Shown: positions 33,985 through 46,462 of the stretch, one piece after another
Layout of the letters: the number at the start of each line of letters is the position of its first letter
Position numbering within the stretch: the stretch's first letter is position 1
Origin: Lichina pygmaea
Taxonomy: Eukaryota; Ascomycota; Lichinomycetes; Lichinales; Lichinaceae
Length of the DNA stretch: 64,000 nucleotides
NCBI GenBank assembly: GCA_963422465.1
Contig: OY730170.1
Span: forward strand, 3,634,379 to 3,698,378
Direction of reading: 5' to 3'
Notes under the pieces: model-generated
What the model was told of the DNA's origin: nothing
Database searches by the model: none
The model's input: the letters and a program-made list of their open reading frames with translations, nothing else
Made by a program: the position numbers and the translations under genes

Positions 33985-36842
33985 TAGTACTCGGTATGCA
34001 TCACCGTACAGTTATTACGGGTAGATCCGTACAAACATCATGTGACCAGTACATATGAATCGACTGACCGAAGAAATTTTCGTCGAGCCCCGTCGACAAG
34101 ACTTTTCTTTAATTGGTGCAAATCGTCAAGATTGATGATTTTGAAGCACTCCTGTGCCTTTCTCTTTTTTTGGTGGACGACTTGGTTGACAAGTGGCTGA
34201 GCAGGTGCTTGTCGCCCCCACCATTCGTCAGGTGGCTCTGATGGCAAGAGCTGATTCTCAGTGTTCATATTGTCCATCTCTCATTAGATGTCAAGATTAC
34301 CTTTCCCAAGTACGTTACGTACGTAACGTACATACGTAGTTGTGACAATGTTGGACAATTCGTCAGGGCAGAGAATGAGTATTGGCTTTTACTTAGCTGG
34401 CTACTCTGTTTCTTGGCCTGCAATGATCAAGGCCATCAGGCTTTGTTCAGTTGCTGAGCGCTTCCGAAAGATTTGTTCACAGCCAATTTATCCTCTTGCG
34501 ATTGGGCCTGTACAGTCTGTTTCCTGGTTGATGGCCATGTCAAGAGACCGCTAGGTGCAGCTGCCGGGTCTCTTCCAACTCTCCCGTCGCTCGGGATGAA
34601 GCTGTTGGCACGCCGTGGCTATAGCATCAGCCATCACCATTTCACTTGTGGCACTCTCCCAGGACAAGCTCAGATTCGCTGATTTTCCAGTCGCGAGGAC
34701 TCGCCGGCATTACACCAGAAAACGATCGTGTTCTTCTGTCATTGTAACGATGCCGTATCGAGCATCCCTGGGGAGCAATCTGCCCTTCAGCAATCCGACC
34801 AATGCTATGGTCTTGGCAATCGAATCGAATTTCCAACCCTCGCCAACGTGGCCTGTCGCCAAGAACCAGAACATGCGACGACCTCGAACCCGCTGGGCTC
34901 GAGTTGGTCGTGTTGATCGGACACGTCAAAGGTCAGCATCAGCCGGCGTGATTCCTTCTCCCGTCCAGCACGTCGCCGCACCTTGGCGGCCCTTTGGGCT
35001 GATCCAATTTCTTTTGGTCCGGCACACTGTAACCTCAAAAGTTCATTTCGATGGAGCCATGGTACTGGCAGCCAGTGGCAGGTTTCAGGGTGCGTGTTCC
35101 AGTCAGACAGCTGGACGAGAGGGAACATCCCCTCGCGGCTAAATTTCCCCCGTGACACAGGGCACATGATGCAGCCGACCGATTTACCCAGCCCGACCTC
35201 GGTGTCGTGCATGTCCAGCCGTTCAAGACCTCGTCGGCGCCATGCTGTTTCGCGAGCAAGGAAGCTGTGGCACAGAAGCTCATTTCCTCTTCGGGAAGCA
35301 ATATTGGTCAGAGGCGATGGGGGCATGAGCCAGCAGGAACGATTGACGGCATGGTGTGTGACACATGAGCAGCAGAACACGTCAAGATCATACCTCGTAC
35401 GTACGTACTCCAGTGTTCTCTCGTCAGCTTCTATTTCTGATCCACATGCCAGATGGCGTGGATCTACTATACCAGACGCTGGCGAAAACGATCGTAAGAT
35501 GTCTCGTCCCTGCAGAAGTCCGGTCCAGCTCCCATGAGCTCTGCTGCCGTCCGCATTGGGTGGGAAGCACAGCAGGAGGAAGCATCACGGTACGTATGTA
35601 CTCCCATACGGAAGCACGTATTACCCCAGAAATCGAAGCTCGTCGAGGACTAAGCAACCTACAGTAGGCTACTGCAAGTAATCGAGCCTCGCCGAACTTC
35701 CACTACCGTACGAAGGTACGTACTGTACGTACCGCGCTGCGATGGAGGTTCTCCCGGTTCTCGCGGTTCTCCTACGGGCCTGCATCGGTCTGGCTTGGCC
35801 CCCCGCCGCTGCTTATTCTGACATGCACAGCTCGGCAGCGAAACGAACGATCGAGGAGGCTCACGACGCCAAGCACGAGAGGAGCCTTTGGCATGTGCCC
35901 GAAGTCGGAAAGAACGGCCTCTCTACGTACAGTATCATACGTACGTAGGACCGGCTCAATGGAGCTGGGTTCACAAACAATTACGATGCAGTGCGTGCTG
36001 TACTGTACGTACGAGGTACGGTAACGTACTACGTACAGTGCGCACGTATTTCCGGGTGCGTGTCACGGTACGTTACATACGTAAGCTGGGGCGTGGCCGG
36101 CCCGTTTGGGGAGAGGAGCCGGGCAACCTGAAGGGCTGTCCGACGTTCGACAAAAGTGCGACTCGCAGCTGCTGTCGGCTCGGGGAGCGGGGGCTAACTC
36201 AGTTGACGTCATCGAAAAGAAGAGGGGCTCCGAGACCCGAAGGAAGCCAAACGGCCCGTGAGGCCCAAGAAGACGAAGCATCACGACCAAACGATGGATC
36301 ATCCCTGTGCCTCCTTCCGAGACCGGCCCCCATCTGCGACCGAAGACGATGGAGAGGCGCCCGAGGCTCCCGACCTCCAGCGTGCCTATCGCCTGCAAAC
36401 GGCCCCCGCGGACAGGTACGAGAGTACCCCGCTCGACGCTAAAAGTTCGTTGCGTCGCCGCTAAACTCACCCCAGCTTGCCTAGCTGCTTGCAGGCTGCC
36501 ACGGCTGGGCCTTTCCCCGCATTGAGCTCTCCACGGGACAAGATGGATGATCCCTCGAGCCAGACCACGACGATCGAACCGAACCATCTCACACGCCTTT
36601 CTTTTCTCATCGCAGGCTTGATCCTGGCCTCTCCGAATCAACGGCGACAGTCGACGCACAAGCGCATCTGCAGCTCTCTCGCTGGGCAGCCTTCAGCCGA
36701 CCCTGGTGCGGGCCCTCCAGACCCAGGCTCGACCAGGCTATCGCCGGACGACTTCTACGCGCAGGGCTGTGGCCTGTTCGGCACCTATCCGAAAGAGAAC
36801 GGAGGACGACTTTTGCAATGTGGCCGACCAGTCTCGTTGTCG

Positions 36843-36843
<1 letters not shown>

Positions 36844-36893
<50 letters not shown>
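36844..36893. repeat. GAC trinucleotide microsatellite
   Basis: An almost pure run of about sixteen GAC/ACG units in non-coding DNA. Confidence 0.9.
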
Positions 36894-36894
<1 letters not shown>

Positions 36895-39566
36895 AGGGAG
36901 GATCCGATCGCCATGGAGTGGCCAAAGGCTAGATACGGTACGGGCATGTGCGTACGGATCTTTGACGAGCTGGACCGATCGATGGTCAGGGGCGCCTGAC
37001 AGCTGACGCTCAAGCGACGAGCTGCACGGTAGCCTGTTCGGTCGGCATCGGTGCAGGAGGCCCTACGACAAGCGGAGGGGAGGGGGGCTCGCTTTTGGAG
37101 TAGCTCGGCCGGTAAGCAAGCCCTCTCGTCACGAAGGCCGAGGCTGGATGACCGTTCGACCAACGTCGCCGGTCGAGCGTCGGGGGTCACGAGAAACGAC
37201 GGACCGGGGTCTGTCTTTCTCGGTTGTCTCCGTCGAGCCGCGACGACTCGACGTGGCCGCCCAACCCAGACAGACGTCACGTCCCCTGCGACCTCTCACC
37301 CTGGTCCGTCTGCGAATGGCTGGGGTCCTAACCAAGGCGGCTCTAGCGGACGATTACGAGTAGCGTCCCGGCGTCGGTCTGGTCGAGTCCTCGGCCGACC
37401 GGCCGATTACGTAATCAGTGCGGGAGCTTCCCAGATACTGCATCTAAGGCGCATGCAGCCCACCGTGGATGTATCACGTGGAGGTCACCACCCACGTGAT
37501 GTCGACCGTCGACGTCGACTCTCGAGTAAACAAACAAACAAGATGCAAACAAACAGACGTCGACGGCGACGACGACGACAAGGACAGATTGCGGCGGAGC
37601 CGGCCAGCGAGATACGAGGAGGGTCCGTATCTGAAAGCTAGATGAGGATGTCCGGATGATGTGTCGTCGGGTCTGCGGGACGACCACAGCACTCGGTACG
37701 TATATACGATGCCACTGCCGGCAACTGAGGTCACGACGACGATACGCGACAAGTACGTAAGTTAGTGCGTGCGGTACGTACGTATGTTACGTACTGTACT
37801 CGTACGTGCGCCCTGGCTACGACTGGGGGAGGGGGGCGGTGGGGTGACAGCCGAGACATGCTAACGGTTAGGCCATCGTTGTCCGCTAGCCGTAGGCTAC
37901 CGTACCTGCTGCGCAGGCGACGAGGGCAGAGATGAAAGGGAGTACGACGGGACGAGCCAAGGGCAAGCCAAAGAGACAGCCGAATACGCCGACGGAGCAC
38001 CTGTCCAGCGTCGCACCGTACCCGGCACGCCCAGTCGACCTCAAATCTCAGCGGTACGAGCGAGGCTCGGACGGTCGACCGTCCACGGTCGACGACGGAG
38101 AGGCCATGCGCGACCCGAGAGGCGGGCCTTTCGGGCCATCTTCGACGGTGCATTTTTCTGATTGGGCCAGAAGCCCGGAAAAGACGGGCGTCGCACGAAT
38201 ATCGCAGCCGTTGAGGCTCAAGCCACCACGGCCGGCCGTATCCAGCAGACGGCCGCAATCACACGCGCAATCACTCGCGGCGTCCGAGCCGGCCTCGATA
38301 CTTTCGTCGGCATCATCTCGTCTGCGAGCACCGCATCGCGTGTGTCTTCGACGGGGATGCGTCGCCCCGCTCGTTGTTGGTCGGCGGAGCGACGACGCCG
38401 TCGTCGAAGCCCCTTTTCCTCTCCCCTCCCTCGTCGACGCTTTAGGCGCTGTTCGGTCGGCGGTGTCGTGACCTACGGCGCCCCATACGGGGGGGGGGAG
38501 CGGTGGGGAAGCATTCTACCGGGTCGCCACCGGCACCATGCGTTACGAGCGTCCAGGCGGTCGACCTCTGTCGCCATCGTCGACACGCTACGTTACGTAC
38601 GTACGTACGTACAGCGCCGTACCGGAGCTTCTCGACGACGAACGCCTGGGTGGGATCCCTTCCTTTTGGCGTCCGACTTTCCTTTTTCTGCCCGTGTGCC
38701 CGGCCCGCTCGAGCCAGCCATGCTTTTTCCGTTTCGTTTCCTGGCCTCGTTCTCGTTCGAACTTCTACGTGTGTTCTAAGGCCCCGATCGTTGGGGTTCG
38801 AGAAGAGAAGAAGAAGAAGAAGCAACGAGCAGCATCGTGGTCCGGAAGGAACCTAGCCGGGTCAGCGAGGAAAGGCGTCGACGACGACAAGGAGCATCAT
38901 CCTTGGCAGCCCTCTTCCTCTCCCTCTCTCACTCTCCCTGTCTCTCTCTCTCTCCGCGTTCTCGCTCTCGAGTTCGTGCCACTAGCTAGAGCTGCTCCGC
39001 CTCAAGTTCGGCCTTGCCAAGCGTCCATTTGTCTGCGCGTGAGCGAGCCATAGACGAGCGCTCTGGAGCACTGACCCACACACAGGCGTTGTGCCCCTCC
39101 CCCCCCCTTGTGGCTCGCTGGTGGAGTCCGTGTTTCTTGCTGCTCTGAGAGTCGCGCTACGCTTGTCTCGATCGGTTTTCCCTTATCTCGCTCCCGTCAT
39201 CCCGTCATCCCGTCATATTTATTCGTCCCATCTCCGTCTTTTTTTCTTGGTCATCTTTTTCTTGTTTGCTCCTCGAGACTCGCTCGCTCGTCACGGGACG
39301 TCAAGTGCCCCACCAACCCGAGGACGACAGCTTACCCTCGCCGACGCCGGCTCCCACCCTGCTCCTTTCGACGTCGATCCCGGTCACAGCGTCGACGTTG
39401 CCGCGGCTTGCGATCCCCGCTGCTGGACCCGTTGCCGTCGGATGACCACGACGACTTTGCGCGTGGAGGACGTTCGGGATCGGAAGCGCCGGTCGACGTC
39501 CGCCGGCGAAGGACAGACGGATTGCGTCCTCGGGCTCGCCGGCCGGACGACGGCTCTCTCGTCGAC

Positions 39567-41510
39567 ATGCTCATCAAAGGCGAGAAGTACGCGTGCGAGG
39601 CCTGCGTGCGCGGCCACCGGGTCAGCAACTGCCAACACGCCGGTAAGTGTTCGCTCGTCGACGTGAAGGAGACGCGCCCGCGTCGGTCGACCGACCGGCT
39701 GACCGTCTCGCTCCCAGATCGACCGCTTCTTCACATCAACAAGAAAGGCCGGCCGGTGTCGCAATGCCCGCAATGTCGCGCCGTGCGAAAGTCTCGTTCG
39801 GCACACGTGCGCTGCGAGTGCGGAGACAAGGCTCACGCCAAGGCCCACTGTGGCCAGCTCGAGAAGGCGAACGGGGAGCGGCCAGCCTGCTGCTGCAGCC
39901 ACGGCAGCAGATGCACCTGCGCCCTGAAGAAGGAGCCAAAGCTGCAGACGGTGCCCGAGATCACGGGCGGTGACGGCAGCGGCAGCGGCAGCGGCAGCAG
40001 CACCGACGGCGGCGACGCCACGGGCAGCACCGTCTCGGTCGCGCCGTCGCCGTCGCCGGCGCCGGCGCCGCTCGCGAAGCCCGCGCGCCGGACCTCGCAC
40101 AAGGCCCGCCTCTCGACGGCGCAGTCGGACGGAGCCCTGACCGTCTTCACGAACGGACACCACAAGCCCACGCACAAGCACAATCAGATGGCGCGCAAGT
40201 GTGCCGCCCCGTACCACATCCCGCGCCTGCAACCCGTCCAGGGCCGATCCGTGATCGCGCGCCGCTCGGCCGACAACGTGCACGTCGCCGCGACGCTGTC
40301 GGACCCGGCCCACGCACCAGCTGCTCCTCCCTCGCCTCTGTCGCCGCTGCGTGACCACTCCATCCACCAGCATCAGCATCAGCATCATAATCAGCACCAG
40401 CACCAGCATCAGCATCAGCATCAGCATCAGAATCAGCATCAGCATCAGCATCAGCATCAGCATCAGCATCAGCATCAGCATCAGCATCAGCACCAACACC
40501 AACAGCAGCAGCAGCAGCAGCAGCAGCATCACCATCACCCCCACCCCCACCACCACCACGATCGTCACCACGTCAGCCCGGCCAGGTCGGAACCCCGCCT
40601 CGTGCGGTCCGAGCACGGCTCGCCCCACCTCAGCGTCAGCCCGGACGGCGGCCGCCACGGCCGCGGTGGTGCCCTGCCGCCGCTGGATCTGTCCTTCTCC
40701 AACTTCGACCCGGCCGCCTCGGCCGCACAACCCTCGTCGGCCCCCTACGACGTCAGCGGCTGGACCGGCGGCGCCCTCGATCCGTACTTCTGCACCACGC
40801 CGGACTCGGACCGGCCCATCTTCTCGGCCGGGCTCGAGCCGCCCTCGGTCGACTGGTCCGCCTTCGATCTGCCCCTCGGCGGCGGCGGCAGCGCCTTCGC
40901 CTCGCCGTCGCACGCCCCGCGGCCGTCGTACGGCAGCTTCGACCTCCACGGGACCGCGTACGCGTCCTCGACGGCGGCCTCGGACAACGGCCCGGACGAC
41001 CTCTGCGGCGCCGGCGGCCTCGGCGTGCCCAGCCCGCTGCACCCGCCGAGCCTCGTCTTCCAGCACTTCCCGTCCGATACCTCGGACGCCTGCGACTCGG
41101 ACTTCCACCGCCTCAGCGCGGCCTCGTCGCTGCACGGCCTGCCGCAGCTGTCGCTCCTCGCCTCGGGCAACCTCGACTCGATGGGCATCGACGACTTTCT
41201 CAGCGGCGCCGGCGCCGGCCCCGCCTCGCCCCTCAGCCCGACCGACGCCGTTAGCGACGCCGGCAGCGTCACCTTCGTGGGCGGCGCCGCCGGCTACGCG
41301 CCGTCGCTGCAGCACAACGAGCCGACGAAGCTGGCGCCGACGTCCATGCCCGCGCACGAGAAGCGCTACTCCCTGCCCCTCACCGGCGACGGTCTGCACC
41401 CGCTCTGGGGCGCCGGCGCTCTGGAGCCGACCGCGCCCGTCCCGCACGGCTCGAGCCCGATCGCACTCGACCCCGACCACGGCGGGCCCGAGATCTTATG
41501 GGCCACGTGA
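39567..41510 (+). CDS. copper-fist transcription factor
   Basis: Two exons (39567-39642, 39718-41510) encode 622 aa. The protein starts at [20 protein letters not shown], the invariant copper-fist opening, with Cys10, Cys13, Cys22 and His24 as zinc ligands, then [15 protein letters not shown], the minor-groove-binding arm. A second Cys-rich block ([26 protein letters not shown]) resembles the copper-sensing clusters of Cuf1/Ace1-type activators. Residues about 242-303 are a His/Gln repeat, followed by a disordered Ser/Pro/Asp tail. Intron 1 (75 nt) is in frame, so the frame stays open if it is retained; splicing is required to join HA to [10 protein letters not shown]. An open frame runs upstream to 39108, but the family always starts at this Met. 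It likely controls copper uptake or detoxification genes. Confidence 0.93.
   Translation: MLIKGEKYACEACVRGHRVSNCQHAGKCSLVDVKETRPRRSTDRLTVSLPDRPLLHINKKGRPVSQCPQCRAVRKSRSAHVRCECGDKAHAKAHCGQLEKANGERPACCCSHGSRCTCALKKEPKLQTVPEITGGDGSGSGSGSSTDGGDATGSTVSVAPSPSPAPAPLAKPARRTSHKARLSTAQSDGALTVFTNGHHKPTHKHNQMARKCAAPYHIPRLQPVQGRSVIARRSADNVHVAATLSDPAHAPAAPPSPLSPLRDHSIHQHQHQHHNQHQHQHQHQHQHQNQHQHQHQHQHQHQHQHQHQHQHQQQQQQQQQHHHHPHPHHHHDRHHVSPARSEPRLVRSEHGSPHLSVSPDGGRHGRGGALPPLDLSFSNFDPAASAAQPSSAPYDVSGWTGGALDPYFCTTPDSDRPIFSAGLEPPSVDWSAFDLPLGGGGSAFASPSHAPRPSYGSFDLHGTAYASSTAASDNGPDDLCGAGGLGVPSPLHPPSLVFQHFPSDTSDACDSDFHRLSAASSLHGLPQLSLLASGNLDSMGIDDFLSGAGAGPASPLSPTDAVSDAGSVTFVGGAAGYAPSLQHNEPTKLAPTSMPAHEKRYSLPLTGDGLHPLWGAGALEPTAPVPHGSSPIALDPDHGGPEILWAT
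40365..40550. repeat. CATCAG hexamer repeat (His-Gln coding)
   Basis: About 20 imperfect CAYCAR units, then a CAG run and CAC/CCC units, inside the copper-fist gene. It encodes (HQ)n, Q8 and [11 protein letters not shown]-type sequence. Confidence 0.9.
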
Positions 41511-44407
41511 ACCCGAACCCTACCACCATCACCGCCGACCGCCTCTGCCATCACCATCTCGTCGGACGATCTTCCGTTTACCCCTATGTCACGTCTGCAT
41601 GACACGTCGACGGACCCCACAGCGAGCGAGCGTGCACTCGTCGACCCCTCTGCTGCTCGTTCGATACCACATCACGCTCTGCCACGTCCTGCACGTCGTC
41701 TCGACGGTCGTTCAAGACGTCGACGCGGCTCTGTCTACGGGACCACGACTATAGATCTCTGTTAACGTTGGAGATCTCCCTCCCGCCAGCATATCGGTGA
41801 AAAATCTCTTGGTTTGTTTTGGCATCGCGTTGCCCCGACCCTTGCTCGACCCTTACGTCGCCCTTGTTCCTCTCCAACCCGTCTTGCTTGCCATCTCTTG
41901 ATCCGCGCACTTCAGCCGCATCGGCCCATTCAGTCCTTTATACCTTCGTCTCCGCATCCGCCCCTTGAACATGCCTCTCGTCGACCGACGGCCTCCACAT
42001 CATCATCCTTGCATTTCCAGTCGGCCGCCGCCGGCCTTTTTTCTCCATCGGGCGTTCTACATCTGTCGTCTCTCTCCGCGAAGCATCTACGTTTGGAGTT
42101 TTCGTCTTCTCATTGACGTCGGAGTTCACGACGCTGCCGGCTAGGTCGGGGAACAGTGGAGAACAAGAAAGGGAGACGCTTCACGTTGATGGTAGCGCCA
42201 TCGCCCGCGCTACAAGATCCAATGACTTTTTTTCCATTTTTTTCATTTTTTTCGCGCACCATCCAGCGACTATAGACTTGGTGATTGGGAGGAGTGGCTG
42301 GGCACACGTCCTCTCTGGAGGCAAAGGGATCAGACTGAGGGTTGACGAGGGAGAAATCCTCATCTACGGAATTGTATTTAAAGATATAGGAGGGACTACA
42401 CAGTTTAGGTGGAACAAGTGCAGAAAATAGGAAACGATGCCTGCATCTATCACACTACTATTTTCCCAGAGCTATCACTTGACGTCAGGCGTGGTGTGGT
42501 TATAGGCAGGTACGTATGTACTTCTGTACTTCCGTACGAGATACTGTACTTTGTATGAGATACGACTCCGTACTGTAATGTATGTACGGGGTATAGAGGA
42601 GGGGGGAGAAGTGATATGATACGTATCGTACTTACTCGTACAACCCCCATCACGTGCTTTCCCCTTTACGTGTTCGTGAGGATGTACAGTACATACCCCA
42701 CATCCTCCTCTTGCACGCCCCTTCCCCTTCTTTTCCCCCTGAGACCCTAGACAAGGTCACGAAAAGTCGAACATCGGGCAGCCAAAGCAGAAAGAGTTTC
42801 GGTGCCGCGAGGCTGTCAGTGGCTGCGATGTCCGATGAAGTTGTGACCACGATGGCGTGCGTGGCACTGACGAGCCACGTCAGAAGCGGTAAGACAGCCG
42901 TTGGCCTACACTGAGTGGTATAGTTGCCTGTGGTTGGCCCAGCTACTTTTGACCACGACAAAAAAAAAAAGGGCAATTGTTGGGGTGGTCCTGGGTGATC
43001 CATGCGCTCTGGGATGCTTTGGTACTGCTTTGGTGATGCTGTCGTGGCTGATTCATGAATACAGATTGGCTTTCTTGGTCTCGAGGTTGAGCGATGGAAG
43101 AAGCTGGGCCACTACGACCACGTAAAGTACGTATGGGTACATTGTCCATGATGGTGGATGCTACGATGGATGAATGGCAAGATGACATCTCGTGACCAAG
43201 CTCGAGCTCGAAGGCTGACGTAAGCACAGGGGACGGCATTCGATAGCCTTCGCGGCAGTGTACTGCGACCGAACCGGTCGGAACGGGCCCGATCCGAAAC
43301 ACTACCAACGCCGGACACGCCTGGCTCCGACCGGGATGAGGAAGACATCAGACAGACAAGGTGTCAGGCAGACAGGGCCACATGGAGACAGCGTTGCCGT
43401 TTGCGGACCGGGCGGCTAAAAACGCGGCTCGAGGACCTTTTGGCGCCCTGGCCAGCCTAGCCCAGCCGCGAGGGGCGAACCACGGGAACCGACATCTGCG
43501 ACGCCAACAGCATCAAGCAAGCCTTGGTATTCACGCTTACAGTACGTACGTACGTTGAGCTTTCCTTAGCAGAAAGACTACGTACCTCCCCCTTCCCCGC
43601 CATGTGCACATCCTCAGTCACTCTTTCCAATTCAGGTCGTTTTTTGGCTTCTTTCTTTCGGCATGGCACAGATCCCGGCGGAAGAAGAAGAGTGAGTACG
43701 TACGCCCACTAGGAAGGTAGTTGGATTCCAGAAAAGGAAACAGCAACAGAGGAAAGAAAAGCCACCATTCAAGAGAGCGGAGGAGCGGCGCAGAGGATGA
43801 GGAGGAAGACCGAAGATGCACCGCCCACCGCCTCCCCTTTCCCGGCATCCAAACCCCTTCCCGCGCGAGACGCTCAAGAGACGCAACGGTGATCCTTTGT
43901 CTAATGTCCTTTTTGGGCGAGCCGGACTTGAGCCTCTGGCGTTGGGCTCGGTTAGGTGGGGGAGGAAGGAACATGTTCCGTTGCTCCTCCTCCTCCTCCT
44001 CCTCCTCCACCCCTTCAATTACGGTGCGCAGCTCTGTCATCAGCTAGCACGTTCAGCTGTAGGTACTGTACCTCCGTGCAGTAGCTCTACTACAGTACTC
44101 GACGGGATCAAGTCTCACTCGCTCGTGGCTATAAGGGACCTCCCCCTTCCACCTTTCTCTCCCATCTCCTTCACTCTCCTCTTCCTCCTGCCCCCTATCA
44201 TCATCTACGTCTTTATTCCACCATCGTTCGTTCTTTGTTCTTGCATCGGGGCCGGCACCTCCTTTTAAATCCTTTTCTACCATCCATCAATAAATCAAAC
44301 AAACCTTTTTCTACCACTTCTACCTTTCTACAACGCCCTGTTCTTCACACCTTGATAAGCCTATATCAACCTCTCTCTCGTGTTTGAGAAGAAAGAGAAG
44401 ATTCATA
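41511..44407. other. 2.9-kb spacer, no gene seen
   Basis: Between the copper-fist and ferritin-like genes. GTAC palindromes occur at 42512-42590, 43120-43140 and 43540-43590. A TATAAG word at 44130-44135 and a pyrimidine-rich leader (44140-44350) probably belong to the ferritin-like gene promoter. Confidence 0.5.
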
Positions 44408-45637
44408 ATGCGCTTCCACCAAGTCGCCGTTGCGGCCTTGGCCGCCGGCGTCCAGGCCCACGCCACCCCCCTGGCCAAGCGCCAAGTCACCTCGGACTTT
44501 GATGTCCTTAATTATGCCCTGACATTGGTATGTTTCACGTCTTCTTGCTCGGTACCATCGCCCACAAGTACCGATCTATCGTCATTGCCATAGCTGACGG
44601 GAAGACACAGGAATTCCTCGAGCGCAAGTTCTATCAGGAATGCCTGTCGAAGTTCAACGTCCAGGACTTCTTCGACGCCGGCTTCCATCCCTCCTTCTTC
44701 AAGCAACTCCACCAGATCGCGCTCGACGAACAGACCCACGTCGACTTCCTCAGCGGCGCCATCATCGCCGCCGGCGGCAAGCCCGTCAACGAGGCCACCT
44801 ACAACTTCCCGCTCCCCGACGCGCGGTCGTGCGTCACGCTCGCGAGCGTGCTCGAGGGAGTCGGTGTCTCGGCGTAAGTTGGATGAGAAGCCTTCGACCC
44901 TCGGCATATGCTTCGATGCTCATCCGTACCACCAGTTACCTCGGAGCGGCCGCGTCGATCCTCGAAAAGAGGTTCCTCACCGCTGCCGGGAGCATCCTGA
45001 CCATCGAGGCGCGCCATTCGGCCTTTATCCGAGCGCATCTCCACCAGTCGCCGTTCCCGCAGCCTTTCGACGCCCCCTTGACCTTCAACCAGGTCTTCTC
45101 CCTGGCGGCGACCTTCATCACCGGGTTTGCGCCAGAGGACCCGCCGCTGCCGTTCACGGCGTTCCCGCCCTTGACCATCGGATGCTCCGAGTGAGTGATC
45201 GACGCTGCTCTCGAACTTTCACGTCGTGGTTCGGTGCTAACGCTAGGCCCCGTGCAGACAATACCTTGAGAGTGGAGTGAGCCCGGTCAGCTTTGCACAG
45301 GCGGCCGAGCTGTATCCCCAACCCGACGGCGCCGAGGTATTCGTTGCCTTCTTCTCCGGGCTTGAGCCGGTAAGTTCTTCCTCTTCGGTCACGTCGACCA
45401 TGCCACCATCGTTCCAGCCCGACGCTGAGGTGTCGGCAGTATATCGTCCCTGCCACGGTCAGCGGCGCCGACTTGGTGATCGACAAGATCCCTCCTGGCG
45501 TCGACGGGCAGACGTACGCGGTCCTGACCAACGACGCGGCAAAGGCGAGCGACGACACCATCATCGCCGGCCCTGTCATTCTCGAGGTGTTTGCGCCTGG
45601 TTACGCTCCTTCCCAGCCACCTCCCAAGTGTGCTTGA
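44408..45637 (+). CDS. rds1: ferritin-like domain protein, Rds1 type
   Basis: Five exons (44408-44527, 44611-44873, 44936-45190, 45258-45369, 45440-45637) encode 315 aa, all joins in phase with canonical sites (GTATGT, GTAAGT, GTGAGT donors). A signal peptide (MRFHQVAVAALAAGVQAHA) precedes a KR site. The ferritin-like four-helix part shows DVLNYALTLEFLERKFYQE, IALDEQTHVDFLSGAI and LTIEARHSAFIRAHL, with Glu and ExxH-like residues placed as in the Ferritin_2 family; a beta-rich C-terminal part follows (YIVPATVSGADLV). S. pombe Rds1 responds to nutrient and stress signals; a metal-binding function is only inferred. It sits about 2.9 kb from the copper-fist gene, a suggestive but unproven neighbour. 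Confidence 0.9.
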
Positions 45638-46460
45638 GAGAGTCAGGATCAGACTTTTTTTTTGGATGGCACCTCGGACGGCACATCACTGTATCTAGAG
45701 TCCTTTTGCTATGATACCAATTTGTCGATTCCTTCTAGACGCATATCAATTACTCCTTCCGTGGCTTGGTTGCCACGATCAAAATGCATCATTGCACTTG
45801 GATCTTCTATCATTCCACCTGTTAATCGTTGATCGTGTACGTCATGGCCTGGGAACGTGAAATGTGGAACGTGGGATGGAAGGTCTTCACAGTGGGCCTA
45901 AAATCATCTGCTCAAGCAGGCTCCATAAACAGCTGCTCCGTAACAGTAAGCAAGTCTGCGGGAGTAAGTGCTACAGTACGAGCACGTAGTTGGAAAGGGG
46001 CCCGGGCCAGAGGAAGGCCGGGAGGCACACCAGAGACACCGGCGGAACAGGGAGAGCAGTGTACGTAAGTTATGTAGATCCTCACAAAGTCCCAATGGAA
46101 TCTTACTCTCCACGTATGTCTCAAATTGGGTAAGAAGGACGGAAAACCCCTGGCCCGCGACATCATCCTACATTCTCAGGCGGAAGACAGTTACCGTAGC
46201 CCAGATGCTCACATACAGTACAGTGGCACAGCAGAAGTGTGAACAGGCCGGTTCCTTCTCATCGACTAGATTATGGTGACTGGTGAGAGATGAACTTCTT
46301 GGAGTACCGGTGGCGATCAACTGATCGCTCACCCACGACTGTTGTTCGTAAAGGACGACTCGGTGTACGGGAGCTTCAGACTTTTTGTCAAGGCCCTGTA
46401 CGGAGTACTACGTACCTCCGTACAGTGATTATCTACTGGTCCATGTCCGACACTACGGAG
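45638..46460. other. intergenic, no gene seen
   Basis: 3' flank of the ferritin-like gene running into GTAC-rich DNA (GTACGGAGTACTACGTACC at 46398-46416) just before the foldback element. Confidence 0.5.
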
Positions 46461-46462
46461 TA

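Larger units (their letters stand above)
32155..39566. other. 7.4-kb spacer between two divergent regulator genes
   Basis: No gene supported. It holds the promoters of the Rgt1-like and copper-fist genes, a 143-bp MITE (33842-33984), a GGCGTGCC-type tandem (33187-33222), a GAC microsatellite (36844-36893) and at least ten blocks of GTAC/TACGTA palindromes (for example 33715-33740, 34310-34338, 35700-35735, 37773-37807, 38590-38613). Many open frames exist because the DNA is GC-rich, but none has recognisable content. Confidence 0.55.

Noticed and set aside
36477-37641. Overlapping 100-200-codon frames on both strands around the GAC microsatellite
   Set aside because: Open only because the DNA is GC-rich and repetitive; composition is Arg/Thr/Asp runs with no domain.
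40365-40500. Regular repeat spacing that might suggest a CRISPR array
   Set aside because: Plain hexamer repeat inside a coding sequence in a eukaryotic genome, with no unique spacers.
39384-41480. 698-codon open frame antisense to the copper-fist gene
   Set aside because: Shadow frame of GC-rich repetitive coding DNA; it contains only low-complexity leucine/methionine and arginine runs, with no family signal.
40351-41754. 467-codon + strand frame overlapping the copper-fist gene
   Set aside because: Ser/Thr/Pro/Arg-biased shadow of the CATCAG repeat and the GC-rich tail.
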